Positions 21,971 through 29,222 of a stretch of 29,222 nt of DNA are shown here, piece after piece (the first letter of the stretch is position 1; the number at the start of each line of letters is the position of its first letter). The stretch spans positions 1 through 29,222 of the forward strand of contig CAYTNY010000021.1 of the NCBI GenBank assembly GCA_964439215.1, given 5' to 3'. Source of the stretch: CAYTNY01 sp964439215. Its GTDB lineage: Bacteria; Oederibacteriota; PGYV01; CAYTNY01. Below the pieces are notes generated by a model. It was not told the origin of the DNA. It saw only the letters and a program-made list of their open reading frames with translations, and searched no databases. The translations under genes and the position numbers were made by a program.

Positions 21971-23620
21971 ATGGCAAAACAGATTAAATTTGATGAAGAA
22001 GGAAGAAAATCATTAAAGAGCGGTATTGACCAGGTCGCAAATGCGGTAAAGGTAACGCTTGGGCCCAGGGGCCGGAATGTTGTTATTGATAAAAAGTATG
22101 GTTCTCCGACAATTACAAATGACGGAGTGACGATCGCGAAAGAAATTGAACTGGAGGACCCGTTTGAAAACATGGGCGCCCAGCTTGCCAAAGAAGTATC
22201 TTCAAAGACATCGGATGTTGCGGGAGACGGAACCACTACCGCGACTATTCTTATTCAGTCCATATACAGCGAAGGCCTGAAAAATGTCGCGGCAGGAACA
22301 AACCCGATGCCTGTGAAAAGAGGAATCGAAAAAGCCACAAAAGCAGTTGTTGAGGAGCTGAAAAAGATTTCCAAGCAGACAAAGGACAAAACCGAGATAG
22401 CGCAGGTTGCGACAATTTCCGCGAATAATGACAAAGAAGTCGGGAGCCTTATAGCGGATGCAATGGACAAGGTGGGAAATGACGGCGTTATAACCGTTGA
22501 AGAGGCAAAAGGAATAGAAACAACACTGGATGTTGTGGAAGGTATGCAGTTTGATCAGGGCTATATTTCGCCTTATTTTGTAACAAATCCAGATAAGATG
22601 ATAGCTGAGATGGAGAATCCTTATATTCTGATACACGATAAAAAGATTTCAAATATGAAGGATCTACTTCCTATACTTCAGAGTGTTGTTGAACAGGGAA
22701 GGCCGCTTCTTATTATTTCGGAAGAAGTTGAAGGCGAAGCGCTTGCTACTCTTGTTGTAAACAAACTTAAAGGAACGTTTACCTGTGTGGCGGTAAAAGC
22801 GCCGGGCTTCGGAGACAGAAGAAAAGCAATGCTTGAGGATATCGCGGTTTTAACCGGCGGAACGGTTATTTCCGAAGATCTTGGACTGAAGCTTGAAAAC
22901 ACAAAAATCGCGGATTTAGGAACAGCGAAAAAGGTAACCGTGGACAAGGAGAATACCACTATTGTTGAAGGTTCGGGCGAAACAAAACAGATAAACGCAA
23001 GGGCCGAACAGATCAAAAAACAGATACAGGATACAACATCTGATTATGATAAAGAAAAACTTCAGGAAAGGCTTGCGAAAATTTCCGGCGGAGTGGCTGT
23101 TATAAATGTAGGAGCCGCGACCGAAACGGAGATGAAAGAAAAAAAGGCAAGAGTGGAAGACGCCCTGCACGCAACAAGGGCCGCTGTAGAGGAAGGCATA
23201 GTGCCGGGAGGCGGCGTTGCGCTTTTAAGGTCCGCGCAGGTGCTGAATGACCTTAAGAATGACGATGTTGAGGAAATGATAGGGGTGCAGATAGTAAAAA
23301 AAGCGCTTGAATCCCCTATAAGGCAGATAGCGTTCAATGCGGGTGATGAAGGTTCTATAATAATAGAGAAAATACTCGCTGATAAGACCGTGAACGTAGG
23401 GTATGACGCAAATGACGGAAAAATAAAAGACCTTGTAAAAGAAGGTGTTATTGATCCGACAAAGGTTACCCGTTCCGCGCTTCAGAATGCGGCATCAATT
23501 GCGGCGCTGCTTTTAACGACTGAAACGCTTATCACTGATCTTCCTGAAAAGGAAGGCGAAGGCGGCGGAATGCCTCCCGGGATGGGCGGCATGGGCGGCG
23601 GAATGCCGGGAATGATGTAA
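21971..23620 (+). CDS. groEL: Chaperonin GroEL (Hsp60)
   Basis: This tetradecameric, ATP-driven cytoplasmic folding chamber works with GroES. The 549-aa protein has the equatorial-domain ATP motifs LGPRGRNVVIDKKYGSP (30-46) and GDGTTT (85-90). The apical domain carries GYISPYF, and EEGIVPGGGVALL lies in the second equatorial part. The flexible Gly-Met-rich tail (GGGMPPGMGGMGGGMPGMM) is complete. I chose ATG 21971, giving the normal MAK start 10 nt from AAAGGAGG. The upstream ATG at 21962 is only 1 nt from the ribosome site. Confidence 0.99.
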   Translation: MAKQIKFDEEGRKSLKSGIDQVANAVKVTLGPRGRNVVIDKKYGSPTITNDGVTIAKEIELEDPFENMGAQLAKEVSSKTSDVAGDGTTTATILIQSIYSEGLKNVAAGTNPMPVKRGIEKATKAVVEELKKISKQTKDKTEIAQVATISANNDKEVGSLIADAMDKVGNDGVITVEEAKGIETTLDVVEGMQFDQGYISPYFVTNPDKMIAEMENPYILIHDKKISNMKDLLPILQSVVEQGRPLLIISEEVEGEALATLVVNKLKGTFTCVAVKAPGFGDRRKAMLEDIAVLTGGTVISEDLGLKLENTKIADLGTAKKVTVDKENTTIVEGSGETKQINARAEQIKKQIQDTTSDYDKEKLQERLAKISGGVAVINVGAATETEMKEKKARVEDALHATRAAVEEGIVPGGGVALLRSAQVLNDLKNDDVEEMIGVQIVKKALESPIRQIAFNAGDEGSIIIEKILADKTVNVGYDANDGKIKDLVKEGVIDPTKVTRSALQNAASIAALLLTTETLITDLPEKEGEGGGMPPGMGGMGGGMPGMM

Positions 23621-23641
23621 GAGTAAAAAAAAGAAAACAAC

Positions 23642-23668
23642 TGCCGGGGCGGATATTCTGCCCCGGCA
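23642..23668 (+). terminator. Strong GC hairpin between groEL and dnaJ
   Basis: TGCCGGGGC (23642-23650) and GCCCCGGCA (23660-23668) form a perfect 9-bp GC-rich stem with a 9-nt loop, 22 bp after the groEL stop. No T-tract follows, so it may attenuate or stabilise rather than fully terminate, lowering dnaJ expression relative to groEL. Confidence 0.5.
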
Positions 23669-23705
23669 TATGAACTCATAAAATAATGCCTTTGATGGTG
23701 ATGCT

Positions 23706-24863
23706 ATGAAACTGAAAGATCATTACAGTGCGCTTGGCGTTTCAAAAGACGCGCCTCAGGATGAAATCAAAAAGAGATTCAGAGAACTTGCGAAAAAATA
23801 TCATCCTGACGCCAATAAAGGCGACAAACAAGCTGAAGAAAAATTCAAGGAAATATCCGAAGCTTATGAAGTTCTGGCTAATCCTGAGAAAAGGGCTAAA
23901 TACGATAAACTCAGGGATGCCGGCGAAAAGGGATATGATTTTTCCGATTTTCAAAGAGGCGGGCAGACGTCCGGAGGTTCTTTTGATTTTTCGGATGTTT
24001 TCGGGGATATGTTCGGCGGCGCCGGACAGGGCCGGAGCCGCAGCGGCGGAGGAGGCTTTGGCGATCTTTTTGATCTGTTCTTTGAAGGAGCCGCCGGAGG
24101 CGGAAGAAGAACAAAACAGCAGCAGCGTGCAGAACCTTCAAGGGGAAGCGATGTTACTGTAAGAATACAGATACCGTTTGATCTTGCTATTGCCGGCGGA
24201 AATACAGTAATAAAAGTTCCCAGGAAAACAGTATGCACCGTATGCTCGGGCAGCGGGGCTGCGCCCGGTTCTGATATGAAAAGATGCGCTTCCTGCGGCG
24301 GAAGAGGAGTAATACAGATGGCGCAGGGAGGTTTTCTTATAGAAAAGACCTGTCCTGAATGTTCAGGCAAAGGCAGCGTTGCGGCAAGGAAATGCGGCAG
24401 CTGCAGCGGAACCGGAGAAACGACAGAAACAAAGCAGATTAAGGTAAAGGTTCCGGAAGGTGTTTCGGACGGGACGAAAATAAGGATAAAAAATGAAGGG
24501 AACAGGGGTTCTGCTGACAGCCGGAGAGGGGATTTATATGTTATTTTTAAAGTTGCGCAGAGTCCTGTTTATACAAGAGAAGGAAATGATCTTTATTATC
24601 CTGTTCATATATCTGTTGCCGCGGCAATGCTCGGTTCGGAGGAAAGCATAAAAACTCCGTATGGAAATGTTGTTGTGAAAATCCCCGCGGGAATACAGAG
24701 CGGCAGTCTGCTGAAAATAAAAGAAAGAGGAGTGAAAGACATAAAAAAAGGAAGACCGGGTGATTTTTATGTGAAGGTTCTTGTTGACATACCGAAAGTC
24801 ACATCAGGGGGCGAGAAAAAACTCATAGAGGAATTCGCGAAAAAGAAAAAGTTAAAGTATTAA
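23706..24863 (+). CDS. dnaJ: Chaperone protein DnaJ (Hsp40, type I)
   Basis: This co-chaperone stimulates DnaK ATPase and delivers clients. The 385-aa protein has the J domain with HPD (33-35) and a Gly/Phe-rich linker (about 76-130). Four zinc-binding CxxCxGxG repeats start at C177, C194, C216 and C230. The C-terminal substrate-binding domains contain VKVPEGVSDGTKIRIKNEG. All features of a full type I DnaJ are present. The start ATG has only a weak GGTGATG site, which with the upstream hairpin may keep expression low. The order dnaK-groES-groEL-dnaJ is unusual, since dnaJ more often directly follows dnaK. Confidence 0.98.
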   Translation: MKLKDHYSALGVSKDAPQDEIKKRFRELAKKYHPDANKGDKQAEEKFKEISEAYEVLANPEKRAKYDKLRDAGEKGYDFSDFQRGGQTSGGSFDFSDVFGDMFGGAGQGRSRSGGGGFGDLFDLFFEGAAGGGRRTKQQQRAEPSRGSDVTVRIQIPFDLAIAGGNTVIKVPRKTVCTVCSGSGAAPGSDMKRCASCGGRGVIQMAQGGFLIEKTCPECSGKGSVAARKCGSCSGTGETTETKQIKVKVPEGVSDGTKIRIKNEGNRGSADSRRGDLYVIFKVAQSPVYTREGNDLYYPVHISVAAAMLGSEESIKTPYGNVVVKIPAGIQSGSLLKIKERGVKDIKKGRPGDFYVKVLVDIPKVTSGGEKKLIEEFAKKKKLKY

Positions 24864-24933
24864 ATACCGGAGCAAAATAATAAAATCGGAATATTATATT
24901 TATTCAAATAAACTCTGAACCGGAGGTGCGGCA

Positions 24934-26298
24934 ATGAAAAAAATCACTTTATTGAGTCTTATTCTGGCCGGATTTGTATGTTCTGCGGCGGCCCAGGTAA
25001 GATATATACCGGCAAGTTTTAAGGAAATTGCGGATAGGGCCGGGCCCGCGGTCGTAAATATATCAACTGTAAAGGTCTTGAGAAGGAGTGTTGATCCGTA
25101 TTATGACAGGTTTTTTAATGATGAATTTATGCGCAGATTCTTCGGGATGCCTCAGCAGAACCTGAAGCGGCAGAGCCTTGGAAGCGGTTTTATTGTGAGT
25201 GAAGACGGTTATATTATTACCAATTTCCATGTGGTATCCGGCGCAGACGAAATAACAGTGCGCATGCAGAATCATAAAGAGTACTCTGCAAAACTTGTGG
25301 GACACGACAGCGAAACAGATATTGCCGTAATAAAAATAAAGGCTGAAGGATTGAAAACTGTCACAATCGGGGATTCCGATGAAATGAATGTGGGGGACTG
25401 GGTTGTTGCGGTAGGCAGTCCGTTCGGGCTTGAGCAGACAGTGACTCAGGGTATTATAAGCGCAAAAAGCAGGATAATAGGGGCCGGCGCATATGATGAT
25501 TTTCTTCAGACCGATGCCGCCATAAATCCGGGAAATTCCGGCGGGCCACTTGTTAATCTTGACGGCGAGGTGATAGGGATAAATACCGCAATATCAACGG
25601 CATCAGGCGGATATGACGGAGTTGGTTTTGCGATACCCATAAACCTGGCAAAGAAAATATATGAAGACATATCAACGACAGGCAGAGTTGAAAGAGGATG
25701 GCTTGGTGTGAGTATCCAGGAACTGACTCCCGAACTGTCGGAACATTTTAAAGTAAAGGAAGGGGTTCTGATATCCGGAGTATTCAGCGGCGGCCCGGCA
25801 GAAAAAAGCGGAATAAAACGCGGTGATGTGATTGTAGAATTTGACGGGGTGAAGATCTCTGATTACCGCAAACTTCAGTCTGTAGTTGCAAATACCAATG
25901 CAGGCGAATCAGTAAAAGTGAAAATAATAAGAGACGGAAAAAGCATGCGGAAAAAGGTAAAAATAGGCGAACGCAATATTGAAAGCGCTCTTGAGCCGCA
26001 GCAGCCAATGAAGACAGGAGGGCTGGGAATTGCGGTTTCCGGCATAACGGATGAAATTGCGGAAAAATACGGCCTTTCAACAGGCAGAGGCGTTGTTGTT
26101 ATATCCGTGGATCCTGATTCCGCCGCGGCAGAGTCCGGAGTTATGCCCGGTGATATAATACACGAACTGAACGGAAGTATAATAAAAGAAATGGATGATT
26201 TTGATAAAGCATCCGCAAATATAAAAAAAGGAAGCAAAGTTGTTATGCTTATAGAAAGATCAGATTCAATGGTGTATCTGGCTTTCAGGATAAGATGA
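24934..26298 (+). CDS. Exported HtrA/DegP-type serine protease with two PDZ domains
   Basis: This is a periplasmic quality-control protease and chaperone. The 454-aa protein starts with a Sec signal peptide (MKKITLLSLILAGFVCSAAA, cleavage about 20/21). The trypsin-like domain carries the triad H99 (TNFHV), D129 (SETDIAV) and S202 in GNSGGPL. Two PDZ domains follow, about 253-345 and 358-450. Length and domain order match DegP/DegQ/MucD. A Cys in the signal core (C16) lacks a lipobox, so a soluble periplasmic product is preferred. CCGGAGGTG precedes the start. It lies 70 bp after dnaJ and is probably the last gene of the protein-folding block. Confidence 0.96.
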   Translation: MKKITLLSLILAGFVCSAAAQVRYIPASFKEIADRAGPAVVNISTVKVLRRSVDPYYDRFFNDEFMRRFFGMPQQNLKRQSLGSGFIVSEDGYIITNFHVVSGADEITVRMQNHKEYSAKLVGHDSETDIAVIKIKAEGLKTVTIGDSDEMNVGDWVVAVGSPFGLEQTVTQGIISAKSRIIGAGAYDDFLQTDAAINPGNSGGPLVNLDGEVIGINTAISTASGGYDGVGFAIPINLAKKIYEDISTTGRVERGWLGVSIQELTPELSEHFKVKEGVLISGVFSGGPAEKSGIKRGDVIVEFDGVKISDYRKLQSVVANTNAGESVKVKIIRDGKSMRKKVKIGERNIESALEPQQPMKTGGLGIAVSGITDEIAEKYGLSTGRGVVVISVDPDSAAAESGVMPGDIIHELNGSIIKEMDDFDKASANIKKGSKVVMLIERSDSMVYLAFRIR

Positions 26299-26743
26299 TA
26301 ATTTCTGATTGCTGCCAACGCTTTATTATACAGCCTCTTCAATTCCATATGTTCCATCCGTAAAGCAGATATTTTTTACTGAATGCCGGAAAAGCATTCT
26401 TGGATACGGAAGGGATCGATATTCTGAGTGTGCGGCCGGCTGTTTCATGGGCCCTTAAATCAAAAATAAAAAATCAACAATCAAAAATGATTTTTTTTAA
26501 CTATTTTTACGTATAAAAAATATATTATGAAATTGTAAAAAAGTTGTTTTTGTAAATTTCAAGTAAAAAAATCTATCCCAAAAAAAGTGCTTAAAATAAA
26601 GAGAAAAATAAATTTTCACGTTAAATTCAAGTCAATTTTGAAGATTACTTGACAGGTATAAAAAAATCTGCTAATATTTTAAAGTAGTGGGGAGAATTAA
26701 TTATATATTATTTTGTATACTGCATTCCTGAAGGGAGTTATGC
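26299..26743. other. 445-bp AT-rich intergenic region
   Basis: No gene is visible. The first half has a hairpin GAATGC-N7-GCATTC (26381-26399). From 26459 the sequence is almost entirely A/T. It holds a small stem AATCA/TGATT (26479-26492) followed by a T-run, a weak terminator candidate for htrA, and several A-tracts that could bend DNA. It ends with a good promoter (26649-26677) and the leader of the next gene. Confidence 0.6.
26649..26677 (+). promoter_or_regulatory. Sigma-70 promoter for the repeat-containing exported protein
   Basis: TTGACA (26649-26654), a 17-bp spacer and TAATAT (26672-26677) form a strong promoter. The upstream A/T tracts (26490-26640) resemble an UP element. The leader is about 60 nt and ends in AAGGGAG before the ATG. 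Confidence 0.8.
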
Positions 26744-29222
26744 ATGAAAAAAACAGCAGTTTTTTTCATATCTGTATTATTTGCTGTTATATGTTTGCTT
26801 CCTTTTTCTGTTTATTCGGCCTGTACGCCTGTTTCGGCAGAACTCTGCGCCGCAGTTGATGATATATCCATGATATATATAAACGGCGCGCTTATAACAA
26901 ATCCTGCCCTTGAAGATTTTGTGGCTGATGACGGAACTTATACAGATGCCGCGTTTCCTTATTGTGATATAAGTGATGATACGTGCAGCCCTGTATGCAT
27001 AAGCCTTGATGCTTCTCAACTGGCGCTTTTAAATTCCACGGGGAATGTAATATCCGTAAGAACGCTTAATACGGGATATAATGAACTTTGGACATCTTAC
27101 AGTCTTGATATTACCTGCAGCGAAGGCGGACACTCTTATGTAACAAGTGCGGACCCGTCGGATATAAGTATGTATTATGATGACTCCTGCCCTGAAGGCG
27201 ATATTCCGCAGAACGGAGGGCTTGACTGGTTTGATCCTTTATATGATGAAACAACTTCAGGGCTTACCTGGGAAAGTCCTTATTTTGAACAGGGCCATAA
27301 ATTCGGCAAAAGAATATTTGATCCCAGTACAGGAAGTCTTTTGCCCGCGCTAAGTTATGCGGAGGATTCGGATACACAGGATGACGACTGCAAGGAAATT
27401 TATATGAGGCAGGGTTTTGATCTTGTTGTGGAACCAACCCCTGAACCGCCGAATTTTACTTTGGCAAAATCCGTAAATCCGGCTGTAAATATAGGGGAGA
27501 ACCCGCCTGATACTTTAACGTTTACTCTCAGCATATGCAATACAGGAGGAGGAACTTTCGGAGAGCCTGTAACCATATATGATGAGCGTATAGGCCCGGC
27601 GGATGACTGGAGTTATCTGGGGCCCGGAGATTATACGGATACAATGCTGGGATTTATTGATTATGACGACCTGGGCGACAGCAACAACCAGACTATGTCC
27701 ATAGAATTTGCCGACGGATTTCCCGCGGATACCTGTTATGATTATGTGTATACAGTAGGGCTTTACAGCGGAAATCCTTCTTATTGTGATAACTGGTATA
27801 ATGAAGCCGTGCTTTCCTACAGCACAGAGCCGACTATTGCGGCAACCGCGGAAGTTGAACACTATTGTCCTGATCCTCCGAATTTCAGCATAGTGAAATC
27901 CGCGAATAAGACATCCGGAATAGTGGGGGGGGACAATATCACTTATACAATACAGCTTTGCAATACAGGCGGAGAAGCCTGGCAGGGTACGCTATATATT
28001 GATGATGACTGGTCATCATCAATTGACAACTGGCAGTTTAACGGCCCGCATTATGTGGGCGATCCCGCGCCGGGGATTGATTTTTACCGTATAAATGATA
28101 TCGGTTCCAGAAGCAAGCAGATAGAGGTAGAATTCAAAGAGCCCGGATTTACGGGATGCATAGACCTGCCGATTTACACCGAAATGACGCAGCAGAATTC
28201 CTGCGGCGACTGGTTCAATGAAGCGGTTATGAGTTATTACGCCTCGCCCACGGTTGTGTCAACCGTTGAGATGTCAAATTACTGCACGCCTACTTTTACG
28301 ATAACCCCCACGCCCACAGTAACAGTGACAAGCACTCCTACAATGCCGCCTGATTTCACGCTGGAAAAAACAGCCAATAAGACCACAAATATCCAGCAGA
28401 ATGATAATATTACTTTTTATCTTGAGTTCTGCAATAACGGAGGACCGGTGTCCTCGGGAAGCATGACAATAATAGATGACTGGTCCTCTTCATCGGAAAC
28501 CTGGCAGTATAACGACCCTTATTATATCGGCAATCCTGTATCGGGTATTTCCAGTATATCGTATACAGAGATAAGTCCGAAAGTCGGAAGTTATACCGTG
28601 AATTTTACTTCTCCGGGTTTTACGGGATGCTATACGCTTCCTATCTCCGTGGAAATGACATCTCCGGTAGTGGACTGCACCTGGGTAAACGAAGCTTCGC
28701 TGAATTACCAGACAACACCTTCAATAGTATCAACCGTTGAAATGGAAAACTTATGCTCGTCTCCTACGCCGACAATCACGCTTACTTCAACCCCCAGCGT
28801 AACTCCGAGCCCTACAGCCACAGATACGGCGACTTTTACTCCCACAATAACTCTGACCATAACACTGACATCAACACCAACCGCAACACTAACAAACACG
28901 CCGACAAATACACCAACAGACACGCCGACCGATACGCCAACCGACACGCCAACTGACACACCGACTGACACGCCGACTGATACACCAACTGACACGCCGA
29001 CGGATACACCAACTGACACGCCAACGGATACGCCAACTGATACACCAACAGACACGCCGACAGACACGCCGACAGACACACCGACTGATACACCGACTGA
29101 TACACCGACTGACACACCGACTGACACACCGACTGATACACCGACTGATACACCGACTGATACACCGACTGACACACCGACTGATACACCGACGGATACA
29201 CCCACTGACACGCCAACCGATA
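26744..29222 (+). CDS. Large exported protein with three DUF11-like modules and TPTD repeats (partial, runs off the end)
   Basis: This reading frame is open from ATG 26744 to the window end, giving at least 826 codons with no stop. AAGGGAG lies 6 bp upstream of the ATG. A signal peptide (1-26, ending SVYSA) precedes a Cys-containing N-terminal region (27-230). Three related modules of about 140 residues follow, at about 235-375, 376-514 and 537-671. Each opens like NFTLxKSxN, contains an 'NITYTxxxCNTGG' core as in DUF11 domains, and ends with S-T-V-E-M-x-x-x-C. Modules 2 and 3 share a DDWSSS motif. The conserved Cys residues suggest disulfides outside the cytoplasm. A Thr/Pro-rich linker (672-722) leads to 26 TPTD repeats. 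This is likely a surface or secreted structural or adhesive protein; whatever follows the stalk is unseen. Confidence 0.9.
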   Translation, partial: MKKTAVFFISVLFAVICLLPFSVYSACTPVSAELCAAVDDISMIYINGALITNPALEDFVADDGTYTDAAFPYCDISDDTCSPVCISLDASQLALLNSTGNVISVRTLNTGYNELWTSYSLDITCSEGGHSYVTSADPSDISMYYDDSCPEGDIPQNGGLDWFDPLYDETTSGLTWESPYFEQGHKFGKRIFDPSTGSLLPALSYAEDSDTQDDDCKEIYMRQGFDLVVEPTPEPPNFTLAKSVNPAVNIGENPPDTLTFTLSICNTGGGTFGEPVTIYDERIGPADDWSYLGPGDYTDTMLGFIDYDDLGDSNNQTMSIEFADGFPADTCYDYVYTVGLYSGNPSYCDNWYNEAVLSYSTEPTIAATAEVEHYCPDPPNFSIVKSANKTSGIVGGDNITYTIQLCNTGGEAWQGTLYIDDDWSSSIDNWQFNGPHYVGDPAPGIDFYRINDIGSRSKQIEVEFKEPGFTGCIDLPIYTEMTQQNSCGDWFNEAVMSYYASPTVVSTVEMSNYCTPTFTITPTPTVTVTSTPTMPPDFTLEKTANKTTNIQQNDNITFYLEFCNNGGPVSSGSMTIIDDWSSSSETWQYNDPYYIGNPVSGISSISYTEISPKVGSYTVNFTSPGFTGCYTLPISVEMTSPVVDCTWVNEASLNYQTTPSIVSTVEMENLCSSPTPTITLTSTPSVTPSPTATDTATFTPTITLTITLTSTPTATLTNTPTNTPTDTPTDTPTDTPTDTPTDTPTDTPTDTPTDTPTDTPTDTPTDTPTDTPTDTPTDTPTDTPTDTPTDTPTDTPTDTPTDTPTDTPTDTPTDTPTDTPTDTPTD
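28910..29221 (+). repeat. 12-bp coding tandem repeat, 26 units (TPTD)
   Basis: Twenty-six consecutive 12-bp units each encode Thr-Pro-Thr-Asp and continue past the window. Units 1-14 use mixed synonymous codons. Units 15-23 (29078-29185) are all ACACCGACTGA followed by T or C, so they look recently expanded. The preceding linker has the related TPTN and TPTA forms. Confidence 0.97.

Noticed and set aside
23728..24162. Plus-strand 144-codon ORF overlapping dnaJ
   Set aside because: It is out of frame with a clear DnaJ. Its composition follows the shifted codons, and it has no ribosome site or recognisable domain.
28753..28956. Plus-strand 67-codon ORF rich in Asn, His and Thr
   Set aside because: It is out of frame inside the exported repeat protein, with no ribosome site.
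28705..29211. Minus-strand ORF encoding a long SVGV repeat, and another at 28836-29216 with VYQS/VCQS repeats
   Set aside because: Both are antisense readings of the TPTD-coding 12-bp array, where a repeat without stops leaves several frames open. The + strand frame has a signal peptide, a ribosome site and domains.
28910..29222. CRISPR-like or satellite non-coding repeat
   Set aside because: The period is 12 bp with no spacers, and the unit stays in frame with the long upstream ORF through many synonymous changes, so it is coding.

Overview
The window is a moderately AT-rich stretch of bacterial chromosome. All protein genes lie on the + strand, and Shine-Dalgarno sites are clear at most starts. 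Several features suggest a diderm: an exported HtrA/DegP-type protease, a lipoprotein-like signal inside a beta-propeller gene, SecDF, and a -24/-12 (sigma-54-like) promoter. The very long Thr-Pro-Thr-Asp tail on the last protein, the DUF11-like modules and the adenosylcobalamin RNR resemble what I recall from uncultured lineages such as Candidatus Goldiibacteriota. That placement is tentative; no rRNA or other decisive marker is present.

Layout. (1) 1-645: three tRNAs, Arg(ACG) and Ser(CGA) on the minus strand and Ala(CGC) on the plus strand. A 135-bp tandem duplication sits against the 3' end of tRNA-Ser. (2) 759-4341: KtrB/KtrA potassium uptake and a cardiolipin synthase. (3) 4412-6759: a class II (B12-dependent) ribonucleotide reductase behind a near-perfect sigma-70 promoter and a short structured leader. 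(4) 6853-8342: three tandem PilZ (c-di-GMP receptor) paralogues with their own promoter. (5) 8404-11382: a ribokinase fused in frame to the N-terminal half of transketolase, overlapping a separate gene for the C-terminal half. (6) 11435-13741: secD and secF. (7) 13772-17495: five tightly coupled membrane-protein genes that look by eye like degenerate complex I/Mrp-antiporter subunits. The second also carries a lipoprotein-like signal and a seven-bladed YVTN-type propeller. (8) 17517-19321: a Dabb-domain protein and three small unknowns. (9) 19431-26298: a protein-quality-control block dnaK-groES-groEL-dnaJ-htrA behind a -24/-12 promoter. (10) 26299-26743: an AT-rich intergenic region ending in a sigma-70 promoter. 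(11) 26744 to the window end: an exported protein with three cysteine-containing DUF11-like modules and 26 TPTD repeats, running off the edge.

How the parts fit. The kinase-transketolase pair could channel ribose through ribose-5-phosphate into the non-oxidative pentose phosphate pathway, whose products also supply the nucleotides reduced by the RNR. SecDF, the chaperones and the periplasmic protease serve protein export and folding, consistent with large exported proteins such as the terminal one. The most unusual region is 13772-17495, a compact membrane operon with no visible redox subunits. Its ion-translocating residues appear lost, and it carries a presumably surface- or periplasm-facing propeller. 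Its function cannot be read from the sequence.
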